NCBI RefSeq assembly: GCF_001579845.1
Contig: NZ_CP007440.1
Coordinates: forward strand, 6,036,029 to 6,100,028
Reading direction: 5' to 3'
Source of the DNA: Rhodoplanes sp. Z2-YC6860
GTDB taxonomy: Bacteria > Pseudomonadota > Alphaproteobacteria > Rhizobiales > Xanthobacteraceae
Length of the DNA stretch: 64,000 nucleotides
The first letter of the stretch is position 1. Every line of letters begins with the position of its first letter. Below the pieces are notes generated by a model. It searched no databases and was not told where the DNA came from. It saw nothing but the letters and a program-made list of their open reading frames with translations. The translations under genes were made by a program, and so were the position numbers. Below, piece after piece: positions 7,124 through 15,957 of this stretch.

Positions 7124-10100
7124 TCAGACCGTGTGATGCGGATCGTAGGTGATGCTCGTGCCCGACGAACTATCGGCACCCGCCCGGAAACCCGACGCGT
7201 CGTATTGGCCAAGCAACGCGATGTTGGCCGTATGTGCGCCATCGCTGACTTGCAACACGCCGCCCGTACCATCTGCCGCTGCGGCGTAGTTCACCGTCAG
7301 GCCGGCAGAGAACATGACATCGGTGAGATCCATGTGATCGTCGCCGTTGAAGCCGCTGATCACGCCCGAGAAGTCGAAAGAGTCGTGCACGGTCACGGTG
7401 CTGGCGCTGTCGGCCGCGATGTTGGTGTTGACTGAAGCAACGGCACCGAACGACACCTTTGCGTTGCCGTCAATTTGGACAGAACCACTGCCGGTCACCG
7501 CGCCGCTGAGCGTGATGTTGCCGCCGTGGGCCCAGACCAGTCCGTCGTTCTCGAGCGCGCTGTTGATCACAAGACCGCCAGTGCCAGTGGCCTCGAGCAT
7601 GCCAGCGTTCTCGATCACGTTGGCACCGGTGTCGATGACGAGCGCATGCGACCCATTGGCGATGATCGTGCCGTCGTTGGTGAGATCGAGTTGGCCGGCG
7701 CCGAGCTGGCCCGCACCCTCGATGGTGTTGTCGAGGTTGTGGAGCGTCACGCTCTGAACCGAGCCCGAGATGACGTTGCCGTCGTTATCGGACAAGACGA
7801 CCGTGCCGTTGCCCTGCAACGTGATGCCGTACTGAATGAGCTGCAGCAACGTGCTGCTGCCGGCCGAGTCGAGCTCAATTGTACCGGTGTTGTTGATGAT
7901 GCCAGACAGCGGCAGCATGGCACCGTCGCCGATCGTCATCGTCCCGGCGTTGTCGAGGGTGGGCGTTACATCGAACACGAAGTTGGCTTCGCTCAGGTCA
8001 GCAGCGTGTACTCCATCAAGGGTGATCGACTGGCCGTTGCCCAAGGAGATCACGGCGTTCCCAGCGCCATCCTGTGACAACAGGGATTGCAGGTCGGCGT
8101 AAGTCAGTGTTGCGCCGCTTTCGCTGTGGTAGTCGATTAGGTCGATCTGATCCGCTGCTGCGTCGAAGTTGTGGATGACATCAGCTCCGATCGGCTGCGA
8201 GAAGACGAAAAGGTCTCGTCCGCTTGAGCCGGTTAGATGGTCGTCCCCTGACCAAGCAAAGATCGGGGAGCCCGTCGCAAAGACCTCCACGTTGTCGGAC
8301 ACGATGCTCGTGCCATTGCTACCGTCCGCGTTAGTCCATGTTTCGGTGACGTTGAGCACCAACGCGCCGGTGAAGGCAGCTGACGATATGATCGACAAGG
8401 CCGCCAGATTATCAGTCTGCACTGCCCAATTCCCGTTGCCGTTGTCTGCGCCCTCACTCAGGATCCAGCCGGCAGGAATTCCGGAGATAACCGTTGAGAC
8501 TGCACCGATATGGTCGACGGACGGGTCGGTGAGACCAAGATTGATAAGGGAACCAGCAACACCGGCGGGAGCATTATGCGTTGATGTTGTCACATTACCC
8601 GCGCCGTCCGTAACTGTCACTGTAACGCTATCGCCGTTAATATTGGCCGACGGTGACGTCGCGATAGTCCAGGTTCCATTACCATTGTTAACCGCAGCGG
8701 CGAAGCCCTGACCAGGGTGCGTGTTGTCAACGGCCGTTACGCTGCCTATGCCTGAACTGTCGGATGCAGTAACCGTAATCGCCTTGGAACTCGTGGAGAA
8801 GCTCCAAGTATTTGTCGGGTTTTGAGTATCAACCGATGTGCCTGAAGACACATTGGTGGCCGCGGCCTGGGTGTTGCCAGCCAGATCCTTGGCGCCCGAA
8901 ACGTTGAACGTGATGTCGTTGAGCGTGACGCCGGCATCGGCCGCCGTGTAGTTGATGGCGTAGTGCGTGGCGTCGACCCAGTGCCCGCCGGTCGGACTGG
9001 TCAGCGTCGAGCTCGCGCTGTTGCTGATCGTCGGCGTGCTGGTCTGATCCATCGCCTCCGAGAAAGTGATGGTTGCAGTTCGGATCCCCGCTGCATCTCC
9101 ATCGGTGATCTGATTGTCATTGATCGACACCGAACTCACCGTCGGGTTCAGGGTATCAACGATAATTTGTGTTGGGTTCGTTGCCTCAGTGGTCGCACGG
9201 TTGTTGTCTGTCGCAAGGACTCGGAGTTGATTGTAGGAGCCATCTACCAGTGCAGTATTCAGGGTCCATGTACCAGTGGCGAGTGTGGCAAAACCTAGCG
9301 ATGTAGAGCCGTTGAAGACCTGAATTTGGGTCACCGTGCCATCAACGTCGGAATAGGAACCGGAGAACGTGACTGCGTTGTTGTTTGTTAGATGGTCGCC
9401 ATCGTTGCTCCCTGTATCGCTGAAGGAGACTGTATCGAAGGCAACTGTGGCGGCGTCGTTGGTGCCGAGGATGTCGATGGCGACCGAGGTGTGGGTGCCG
9501 TCGGCGCTGACCACATCGAAGCTCTCGGTGTAGTGCTGGCCGGCGGCGAACTCGTTGTGGGCGGAATCCGCCACGTAGCTCCAGGCGCCGTCGGCGTCGA
9601 TCGAGAACTTGCCGTAGTTGCCGGCGGTGTCGGTCTGGGCGACGAAGTGCGGATCGCTGTCGACGTCGCTGATGGTCAGCGTGCCGCTGGTCGAAATGTC
9701 GGCGGCGGTGTCGCCCTCGGTCAGGTTGACCGAGGCCGAGGACAGCACGGCGGCGTCGTTGGTGCCGAGGATGTCGATGTTAATGTCGTAGCTTGCAGTG
9801 TTGTCCGCTGATCTAACGATCAGGTGGTCGTGGGCGACCTGTCCGTCGTACAGCGAATCCGCAATTGACTGATTGAGCGTGTAGCTCCACGCTCCAGTTG
9901 TCGCGTTGAAAGTGTAGGTGCCGTAGGTGCCAGCCAGCGACGCCGGTGTCTGGAAATGGTTCTCGCCACTGTCCACGTCGTGAACGGTCAACTGACCATG
10001 CGCACTCGGGTCTCCCGCCGTGCCGTTGGAAACGCCGCCAGCTTCCTTGACCGACGTGTCCTCGGTCGCCGACGCTGTGATCGTGGCGGCGTCGTTGGTG

Positions 10101-11230
10101 CCGGTGATGGTGACATCGATGTCGTAGCTCGTGGTGTTGTCGGCCGATTTGACGATCAGATGGTCATGGACGACCTGGCCGTCGGTCAGCGAATCCGCCA
10201 GCGACTGGTTGAGTGTGTAGCCCCACGCCCCGCTGGTCTCGTTGAAGGTGTAGGTGCCGTAGGTGCCAGCCAGCGACGCCGGTGTCTGGAAATGGTTCTC
10301 GCCACTGTCCACGTCGTGAACGGTCAACTGACCATGCGCGCTCGGGTCGCCCGCCGCGCCGTTGGAAACGCCCCCGGCTTCCTTGACCGAGGTATCCTCG
10401 GTCGACGACGCCGTGATCGTGGCCGAGTCGTTTGAACCGGTGATCTTGACTGCGATATCGTGGCTCGCTGTGCCGTCGGCCGATTTGACGATCAAGTGGT
10501 CATAAACCACTTGCCCGGCGGTGAGCGGATCCGCCAGCGACTGGTTGAGCGTGTAGCCCCACACCCCGCTGGTCGCGTTGAAGGTGTACGTGCCGTAGGT
10601 GCCGGCCAACGAAGACGGCGTCTGGAAATGGTTCTCGCCGCTGTCGACATCATTCACGGTCAGCTGACCGGAGGCACTCGGATCGCCCAGCGTGGTGTTG
10701 TTGGTGCCGCCGCTCTCAACGACTGTAGTGTCTTCATTGCCAGAGGCAGTGATCGTTGCAGTGTCGTTCGCGCCAGCGAACTGTACCGTCGCGGTAGCCC
10801 AGCTCAGTGTCCCGTTGCCGAGACGAATCGCATAAGTGAATGTGTCAGTGAGGTATTCCCCCGCGTGAAGGGCTGATAGCTGGTCCTTGAAACTCTGTGA
10901 TAGCGTCGATGCGTCGTAGCCGACTTTGCCGTCCGATGTGATCCAAATCTTTGCGCCTTTGAGACTTGTGTCAGCGCTTGTTGCCTCAGCCCGCGCGGTG
11001 TCCTGCGTCAGTAAATCCGACTGAACTGTGGTCCCGGTATAGATACCGTTGTCGATCGAAAACAACGTCTTGGCGTTGCCGCCAAGATCGTTCGCCATTA
11101 CGTCCAAATAGACGACCTTCAAAAGGTCTTCGGTGAGTCCCGTCTGGGCACTGGTAAACGTGTCGTCTACGGCCTGCGGCGCATTTCCGAAGGACGTTGT
11201 GCTGCCACCACCAGTTGACTGAGTCGCCAT
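7124..11230 (-). CDS. large VCBS-repeat / RTX-like surface or secreted adhesin
   Basis: The protein is 1368 residues and low in Cys, rich in Gly, Thr, Ser, Asp and Asn. Residues 155-490 are three 112-residue VCBS repeats (NDxATITAS...EDT, QLTVxDVDSGENHFQTP, GTYGTYTFN, GYTLNQSLAD). A fourth, divergent unit follows (LTEGDTAADISTSG, DVDSD). Next come Ig-like units with NPTVSSVSI and a TFSEAMD repeat, then a GDDHLTGSSGRDLFVF block like calcium-binding RTX or serralysin C-terminal regions. The end is a beta-helix-like segment of repeated NxGTI turns. No N-terminal signal peptide is present, so type I secretion is expected. No transporter genes lie in this window. The start is ATG 11230. A decayed fragment of a second such gene lies at 12537-12842. 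Confidence 0.88.
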   Translation of the reverse strand: MATQSTGGGSTTSFGNAPQAVDDTFTSAQTGLTEDLLKVVYLDVMANDLGGNAKTLFSIDNGIYTGTTVQSDLLTQDTARAEATSADTSLKGAKIWITSDGKVGYDASTLSQSFKDQLSALHAGEYLTDTFTYAIRLGNGTLSWATATVQFAGANDTATITASGNEDTTVVESGGTNNTTLGDPSASGQLTVNDVDSGENHFQTPSSLAGTYGTYTFNATSGVWGYTLNQSLADPLTAGQVVYDHLIVKSADGTASHDIAVKITGSNDSATITASSTEDTSVKEAGGVSNGAAGDPSAHGQLTVHDVDSGENHFQTPASLAGTYGTYTFNETSGAWGYTLNQSLADSLTDGQVVHDHLIVKSADNTTSYDIDVTITGTNDAATITASATEDTSVKEAGGVSNGTAGDPSAHGQLTVHDVDSGENHFQTPASLAGTYGTYTFNATTGAWSYTLNQSIADSLYDGQVAHDHLIVRSADNTASYDINIDILGTNDAAVLSSASVNLTEGDTAADISTSGTLTISDVDSDPHFVAQTDTAGNYGKFSIDADGAWSYVADSAHNEFAAGQHYTESFDVVSADGTHTSVAIDILGTNDAATVAFDTVSFSDTGSNDGDHLTNNNAVTFSGSYSDVDGTVTQIQVFNGSTSLGFATLATGTWTLNTALVDGSYNQLRVLATDNNRATTEATNPTQIIVDTLNPTVSSVSINDNQITDGDAAGIRTATITFSEAMDQTSTPTISNSASSTLTSPTGGHWVDATHYAINYTAADAGVTLNDITFNVSGAKDLAGNTQAAATNVSSGTSVDTQNPTNTWSFSTSSKAITVTASDSSGIGSVTAVDNTHPGQGFAAAVNNGNGTWTIATSPSANINGDSVTVTVTDGAGNVTTSTHNAPAGVAGSLINLGLTDPSVDHIGAVSTVISGIPAGWILSEGADNGNGNWAVQTDNLAALSIISSAAFTGALVLNVTETWTNADGSNGTSIVSDNVEVFATGSPIFAWSGDDHLTGSSGRDLFVFSQPIGADVIHNFDAAADQIDLIDYHSESGATLTYADLQSLLSQDGAGNAVISLGNGQSITLDGVHAADLSEANFVFDVTPTLDNAGTMTIGDGAMLPLSGIINNTGTIELDSAGSSTLLQLIQYGITLQGNGTVVLSDNDGNVISGSVQSVTLHNLDNTIEGAGQLGAGQLDLTNDGTIIANGSHALVIDTGANVIENAGMLEATGTGGLVINSALENDGLVWAHGGNITLSGAVTGSGSVQIDGNAKVSFGAVASVNTNIAADSASTVTVHDSFDFSGVISGFNGDDHMDLTDVMFSAGLTVNYAAAADGTGGVLQVSDGAHTANIALLGQYDASGFRAGADSSSGTSITYDPHHTV
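9761..10768 (-). repeat. three tandem 336-base repeats (VCBS units)
   Basis: Three head-to-tail units of exactly 336 bases (112 codons) code for residues 155-266, 267-378 and 379-490. Blocks such as GCCAGCGACGCCGGTGTCTG recur in the units with few changes. The high DNA identity suggests recent unit duplication or gene conversion, and unit number may vary between strains. Confidence 0.85.
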
Positions 11231-12353
11231 GTGTTTCCCCGAACGTTTAGCTATTGTTTCTGAACGAAGTCGCAGACCGATTACCAGCGGCGGCTCCGTC
11301 TATTGACGATAAGATCGCTGTGTCTTCCGGATGAACTTTGGTCGGGATCGTCTCAAGACCATCTACTGCGCGATGGCCGAGCGCCGGCACGAGAAGTTCT
11401 GCATATCGTGATGGAGCGGGACGCGCCGCTGCGTTCACCGGTGCAAGACGCGTTACGCGCTCGGTTTGGACGCGATGAGCCGACGCGCAAACTGCTTCCT
11501 CAAATTGACTGCGCCGACCACCGAATCTGCCGAACGCACCACCCGCCCCACTCAACGTGCACTCTCCCATATTGCGCAGCGATCGCCTGCCCGCGAAATG
11601 CGGACACGCGGTAAAATTCAAAACCTCATCATTGCGAGGCCACTCGCAACGATGTTCGCCGCCGCATCTGATTTTTGAGATCGCAGGCGAGTCCTTAAGT
11701 AGCTCGCCGCTTGACACCCCCGAAGCCTAAACCCTGTTACACTTTCGTTATTCCGTGAGCCGCACCGCTTATCTTTGCGGTTCTATTATGGACTCGCGGG
11801 TCTTTGGCTAGCTCAGGCATCGATTGCCCAAAACCAGCAGTCACTATCGAATTCCGCTCTTCGCTCACCACAGCCGAGCGGAAGAACTACGCTTAGATTT
11901 TACAGTCGAAGCCTCACATAATGAAAGGCTTTGCTCACATTTAATGCAATTCACCATTAAATCACGACGATTGCGCGTCAATGATAAACGTCAAAGCTAC
12001 GTGTTTTGCCTGATGTTTCCCCCTACCAAAGGTCCCGCCGGAACCTGCACGAGCGCTGATTTTGCTGAGTTCTTATGGAAACGTGGTAGCGACGCCTCCC
12101 CCTCTAAATCACGCATAAACCAACGTTATAATCCGCAATATGTGACTAGGCGCCGTAGTGCCGGCCGCTCCGGACAAAAAGTCATGAGTTGTGACCTGCG
12201 GAAGCTTTGAACCATCCGCAGGGGTAGGCGATGGCGGCCGCTCGGCCGTAGCAAGAGGCCAGAGTTTCCGGATCCGCAGTCAGAACGACCTTCGGGACCG
12301 ATCGTTGCGCCTCCAGAGGCGTTCTGAAGGCAATGCAGGCGAGCCTCGTAGAA
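11231..12353. other. long intergenic stretch upstream of the VCBS gene
   Basis: No supported gene. Minus and plus frames at 11250-11720 show no motif. The part from about 11740 to 12180 looks AT-richer than its surroundings and lacks coding signals; it may hold the VCBS promoter or be foreign DNA. From 12182 to 12353 a minus frame (ending FKASAGHNS) continues the sequence next to the xre-tail repeat but is not recognised. Confidence 0.35.
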
Positions 12354-12534
12354 ACGCTTTCGCCGAACATTGAAATGCAAGGGGTCAATCCGTGGGCGCC
12401 ACGATTCTCCGCATCCACAGCAGCGTCGGTGTATAAACTCACCTGCTTCGTCTCAATCGCCCCAGAGCACGAGATCGGTAAGAATTCTGCTGGTCTCGCG
12501 CAGGCGTGTAGCCAGCTCGATGACCCGCTGAAGG
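12354..12534 (-). pseudogene. 3' end of the xre-like gene plus its downstream flank (repeat copy)
   Basis: It matches 23765-23942 at high identity, with blocks GAAATGCAAGG-GTCAATCCGTGG, CTCACCTGCTTCGTCTCAAT and AGATCGGTAAGAATTCTGCT. It contains about 28 C-terminal codons of the xre-like gene and about 90 bases beyond its stop. The match ends abruptly at CGCTGAAGGT, after which a VCBS-gene fragment begins. It covers the half of the gene that is absent from the relic at 4736-4965. Confidence 0.8.
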
Positions 12535-12536
12535 TA

Positions 12537-12842
12537 CCCCGCACCCTCGATGGTGTTATCGAGGTGTGCAGCGTCACGCTCTGGACCGAACCCGAGATGA
12601 CGTTGCCATCGTCGGCAGACAAGACGACCGTGCCGTTGCCCTGCAGCGTGATGCCGTACTGGATCAGCTGCAACAGCGTGCCGTTGCCTGCCGAGTCAAG
12701 CTCGATCGTACCGGTGTTGTGGATGATGCCGACAGCGGCAGCATGGCGCCGTCGCCGATCGTCATTGTCCCGGCATTCTCGAGGGTGGGCGTCAGGTCGA
12801 ATACGAAGTTGCCTTCGCTCAGGTCACTCGTATGCACCCCGG
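12537..12842 (-). pseudogene. fragment of a second VCBS-type adhesin gene
   Basis: About 300 bases align with 7709-8014 of the intact adhesin, in its C-terminal NxGTI beta-helix region. Blocks such as CCCGCACCCTCGATGGTGTT and GACAAGACGACCGTGCCGTT are identical, while other positions differ and a base is lost near 12729. It is a divergent, not a recent, copy. Both ends are cut: one by the xre tail, the other at about 12842 where similarity stops. Confidence 0.8.
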
Positions 12843-13089
12843 TGCGCAATGCGCATGCCTCCGTACCCGGGCACCCGGGCATCACAGCCACTTTGCCAAG
12901 CCGATGACCTCGAACTCAAAGGCGGAAGTGCAATGTTTTCTTTTGGCACCTTTCGTTCGAATTCGATGTCCGTTCCACCAAGAAGTCGTGTGGCAACCAT
13001 GCGCCAGAGCCGGGCCCGATGAAGTGCGCAAGGCCACCCTCTATACAGCGACGGACTTAACAGCAAAGAGGCTGCCGATCAGCCAGCCG

Positions 13090-13497
13090 TTACCAACCTT
13101 GCAACCGGTCCATGGCCGCGTTGCTGTCGGGTCTTTGGCTTGGGGCGGCGTTCCTCGTGTTGTTGAGGGTGGGGATCAGCGCACGGTCCCGCGGATTCTT
13201 GTTGTAGTACGCTCTGTGGACGCCTCCACCACCAACCGGTTCGTCGGCACGATCTTTCGGGTCGCGGTATGTGCGGTGAGCGTCCGGCTTCAAGTCGGGT
13301 GTGCCCGGGCCCATGAAATGCTTCGTTTTTGTGTAGTCGCGAGGCTTGTTCATATCGGCTGGAAAGAAAATTCCATTGGGGTGCACGCGGTTCCCTATGG
13401 CGGCCGTCGGCAAGGCTGCGGCAGCGGATAGGGCAAGACACAACTCCAGGGCCCTACCACCAGGACATTCGATCGCGAAGTCATGCGCGCTCTCCAT
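13090..13497 (-). CDS. small secreted protein with C-terminal AMDRLQG motif
   Basis: In the frame from ATG 13497 the protein is 135 residues: a hydrophobic stretch (LCLALSAAAALPTAAIG), a Pro/Asn/Arg-rich region (NGIFFPADMNKPRDYTKT, HRTYRDPKD), and the end NAAMDRLQGW. The protein at 17807-18070 ends NSAMDRLQGMGGM, and the one at 28102-28563 has AMERLGG; I take these as one family of small exported proteins. In another frame, GGAGAGCGCGC precedes an ATG that gives MTSRSNVLVV, which looks like the natural signal-peptide start. A frameshift near the N-terminus is therefore possible and the gene may be impaired. Confidence 0.55.
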   Translation of the reverse strand: MESAHDFAIECPGGRALELCLALSAAAALPTAAIGNRVHPNGIFFPADMNKPRDYTKTKHFMGPGTPDLKPDAHRTYRDPKDRADEPVGGGGVHRAYYNKNPRDRALIPTLNNTRNAAPSQRPDSNAAMDRLQGW

Positions 13498-13539
13498 TTG
13501 AAAAATTCGACCCGCCGACGCAAAGCTGCCGGCAGAACG

Positions 13540-13655
13540 TTGCCTGCAGGACGAGTTCTGAAGGGCGAGAAGCCGGCCGAACTCCCGGTTCTACAAGCCA
13601 ACAAATTTTGAACTGATCATCAACTTGAAGACCGCCAGGAGCCTTGGCCTGACAA
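13540..13655 (+). pseudogene. C-terminal relic of an ABC-type substrate-binding protein
   Basis: Translation gives PAGRVLKGEKPAELPVLQ and ANKF; after a one-base shift it continues FELIINLKTARSLGLT. The intact genes at 56399-57376 and 60385-61371 end with the same pattern (LKGAKPADLPV, KFELAINLKTARALGLT). One extra T makes the stop in the first frame. No other part of the gene remains. Confidence 0.75.
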
Positions 13656-13800
13656 ATCCTTGTGGCCTATCGGCGCTTGCCACGACGTGATCGAGCGATG
13701 CCGGTTCTTGGCCCGTTGCGTCATTTCGCTGCCCTGCGGCAATTCGATCTCCTTCCCATCAAAGCGGAAAAATGCGGAGTTTCTGAGTGGACGACCTAAC

Positions 13801-14826
13801 CTAAACCGCGTCAGAGCGCGCCACTTCAAGAACCGAAATGGCCGTTCCGGTTGGAACAATGCGGGTGAGCTTGAGACCGGCGCCGGTCAAGAGTTGCTCG
13901 TATTCTTCTTCCGTGCGCTCTCGCCCGCCGGTCCACACCAGCATCATGAGGTCCAACATTTTCGGATACGCTGATTCAGGCGCCAAAATCACTTCGAAAA
14001 TCAATAATTTGGATGCCTTGTTCATGGCACTACGGCAGTTTCCAAGTATTTCCGCTGCCTGCTCATCGCTCCAATCGTGGATGACTTGTTTGAGCAAATA
14101 GAGGTCGCCAGCGGCTGGTATGGCGGCAAAAAAATCGCCTCCCACACATTCAATTCGCTGCCCGGTTCCCAGCTCAACAATCGAATTTCGAGATCCCTCA
14201 ACGACGTGGGGCAGATCAAAAAGGACGCCGCGGGCCCGCGGCGTTGATTTCAAGATCGTCGACAGCAGCCGCCCTGCGCCGCCCCCCACGTCAATGATCC
14301 GATTGAATGCCGAAAAATCATAGGCCTTGGCGATCGCGTCGTCGTCGGCCACACCTCGGCTTCGCATGCCTTCATCGAAAACCCTTGCGATGGGAGGATG
14401 CGCCGCCAGATATTGGAATAACGGCATTTGATACTCGTGTTGAAATGCCGGTACGCCCGTCATGATGCTCTGCTCTAAATGCTCCCATGCTCTCCACGAT
14501 TCGGGGCGGCCCAGCATCATGACGTAATTCCGCATCGAACCTTCAACATCTGAGCCCAATATCTGGCCCAATTCAGTCAATTCAAACACTCCGTTCGATC
14601 GATCTATGAAAAGCCCTGTCGTCGATAAAGCCCTCAAGAGACGATACAGCGCATCCTTGTCGCACTCGATGGTTTCCGCCAGAAAATCCACCGAACGCGG
14701 GCCCCGGGCGAGCAGATCGACAACTCCGATCTTCGCCGCGACGTAGATCGCGCGGCTTGCCCAGAAACCCGTTGCAAGCGTGCCGAGCGAGGCTGATGCC
14801 ATGTTGGTTGGCAGCGGTGTAGACAT
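13801..14826 (-). CDS. SAM-dependent O-methyltransferase, dimerisation-domain type
   Basis: A 341-residue protein of the plant-type/antibiotic O-methyltransferase family. The N-terminal helical winged dimerisation domain spans residues 15-105 (FWASRAIYVAAKIGVVDLL, ECDKDALYRLLRAL, TELGQIL). The SAM-binding fold follows, with IIDVGGGAGRLLSTIL at about 180 and GDFFAAIPAAGDLYLLKQVI, HDWSDEQAAEIL at 225-255. The HDW histidine is the usual general base. ATG 14826 lies 31 bases after the Bug-type binding protein gene, so the two form an operon. The substrate is unknown; a small hydroxylated compound is likely from the family. Confidence 0.85.
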   Translation of the reverse strand: MSTPLPTNMASASLGTLATGFWASRAIYVAAKIGVVDLLARGPRSVDFLAETIECDKDALYRLLRALSTTGLFIDRSNGVFELTELGQILGSDVEGSMRNYVMMLGRPESWRAWEHLEQSIMTGVPAFQHEYQMPLFQYLAAHPPIARVFDEGMRSRGVADDDAIAKAYDFSAFNRIIDVGGGAGRLLSTILKSTPRARGVLFDLPHVVEGSRNSIVELGTGQRIECVGGDFFAAIPAAGDLYLLKQVIHDWSDEQAAEILGNCRSAMNKASKLLIFEVILAPESAYPKMLDLMMLVWTGGRERTEEEYEQLLTGAGLKLTRIVPTGTAISVLEVARSDAV

Positions 14827-14857
14827 CTGTAATTCTCGTTCCGACCGGTGCTTCCGC

Positions 14858-15850
14858 CTATTTCGACTCAGGCTTCGTGCCCATCGTCGTGCTCAGCTGC
14901 CGCCAGCGCGCATTTTCGCTCTTGATGAAGGCTGCCGTTTCGGCTGGCGAGCTGCCGCCGGGCACGACATGAAATGTGCCGAAACGCTTGGCCACATCGG
15001 GCATCTTGAGAGTCTCGGCGATAGCCGACGATAACTTGTCGATGATCTCGGGCGGCGTCTTCGGAGGCGCGAGCACGGCAAACCATTCGTCGTGAACGTA
15101 GCCCGGAATCGTCTCCGCTACCGAAGGGACGTCCGGCAGTTCAGGAAGTCGCGTGGTGGCTCCGACAGCAAGAGCTCTCAGACTGCCGTCCTGCAGAAGC
15201 GGCCACGCATTGCCCACAACGTCGAACATTACATCGATGTGGCCAGCGATAAGATCGCGTTCTGCCGGGGCGAGGCCCCCGGCATAAGGGACGTGGATCA
15301 AATTGATATTCGCAGCGCGCATGAGTTGCTCCATGGCCAACTGCGGCGCACTGCTCGCCCCCGGCGACCCGTAGCTCAGCTTGCCAGGGTTCGCCTTGGC
15401 GAAGCTGATCAAATCCGACAGGGTTGCAAACGGACGCTTGGAGTTGGTGACGACGACCGGCGGGAGCTTGGCCAGCAATGTCACGGGCACGAGCACGGAC
15501 GGATCGTAACCAGGTTTGGGAAAGAAGTAGGGATTGATGACGAGCGAGCCCGGCGGCGCGACCAGCAGCATATATCCGTCGGGCGCGGCGTTCATCACGG
15601 CCTCTGTGCCAATGAGGTTTGCGCCGCCCGGTCGGTTCTCCACGATGACCGGCTGCCCCCATCGGGCCGCGAGTTTTTCCGAAATGATACGAGGCAGGAT
15701 ATCGAGGATAGGACCGGCAGGGGCCGGGACAATGATTTTGATCGGGCGCTCCGGATAATCGGCTGCCGCCAAGACTGCGATTGTCGCGCTGAGCATCATC
15801 GACGCTGTCGCCAAAACCTTCAGTCCGGCGCGTTGCTTGCAAATACACAT
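14858..15850 (-). CDS. Bug/TctC-family tripartite tricarboxylate transporter substrate-binding protein
   Basis: The 330-residue protein has an N-terminal signal (VLATASMMLSATIAVLAAA). It then shows family landmarks YPERPIKIIVP, NRPGGANLIGTEAV, APDGYMLL, GKLSYGSPG, HVPYAGG and DVPSVAETIPGY. These extracytoplasmic receptors bind carboxylates or related small molecules; no membrane TctA/TctB genes lie nearby. I start at ATG 15850 (MCICKQ); the frame is open further up to 15958 but would run into the LysR gene. It is transcribed with the methyltransferase and is divergent from a LysR gene, which probably controls it through the dyad at 15912-15930. Confidence 0.85.
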   Translation of the reverse strand: MCICKQRAGLKVLATASMMLSATIAVLAAADYPERPIKIIVPAPAGPILDILPRIISEKLAARWGQPVIVENRPGGANLIGTEAVMNAAPDGYMLLVAPPGSLVINPYFFPKPGYDPSVLVPVTLLAKLPPVVVTNSKRPFATLSDLISFAKANPGKLSYGSPGASSAPQLAMEQLMRAANINLIHVPYAGGLAPAERDLIAGHIDVMFDVVGNAWPLLQDGSLRALAVGATTRLPELPDVPSVAETIPGYVHDEWFAVLAPPKTPPEIIDKLSSAIAETLKMPDVAKRFGTFHVVPGGSSPAETAAFIKSENARWRQLSTTMGTKPESK

Positions 15851-15911
15851 GAGTGTTTTCCGCCTGTTGGCCCCCGACCGACGCCGTAGTATTAGGCGGC
15901 CTTCTTTTGTG

Positions 15912-15930
15912 AGATAATCTTCTATTATCT
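15912..15930. promoter_or_regulatory. inverted repeat between LysR and Bug genes
   Basis: AGATAAT-CTTCT-ATTATCT is a perfect 7-5-7 dyad. It lies in the 107-base divergent region, 61 bases from the Bug-gene ATG and 27 bases before the LysR ATG. Position and symmetry fit an autoregulatory LysR binding site; binding is inferred. Confidence 0.6.
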
Positions 15931-15957
15931 GCATGAGCTGGTTAGCGGAGCAAACCA

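Noticed and set aside
7475-8711. Plus-strand ORFs of about 200 and 180 codons
   Set aside because: Antisense shadows of the VCBS adhesin gene, which has clear domain structure on the minus strand.
9761-10768. The regular 336-base repeats as a possible CRISPR-like array
   Set aside because: They are translated VCBS domains with no spacers; no CRISPR array or cas gene was seen anywhere in the window.
9392-10876. Long plus-strand ORFs of 139, 159 and 138 codons
   Set aside because: They are antisense to the VCBS repeats and repeat with the same 336-base period; their composition is Val/Gly/Arg-rich and they lack ribosome-binding sites.
15141-15848. A 235-codon minus-strand ORF in another frame
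   Set aside because: It overlaps the Bug/TctC protein, whose frame has the signal peptide and all family landmarks; the alternative frame has none.
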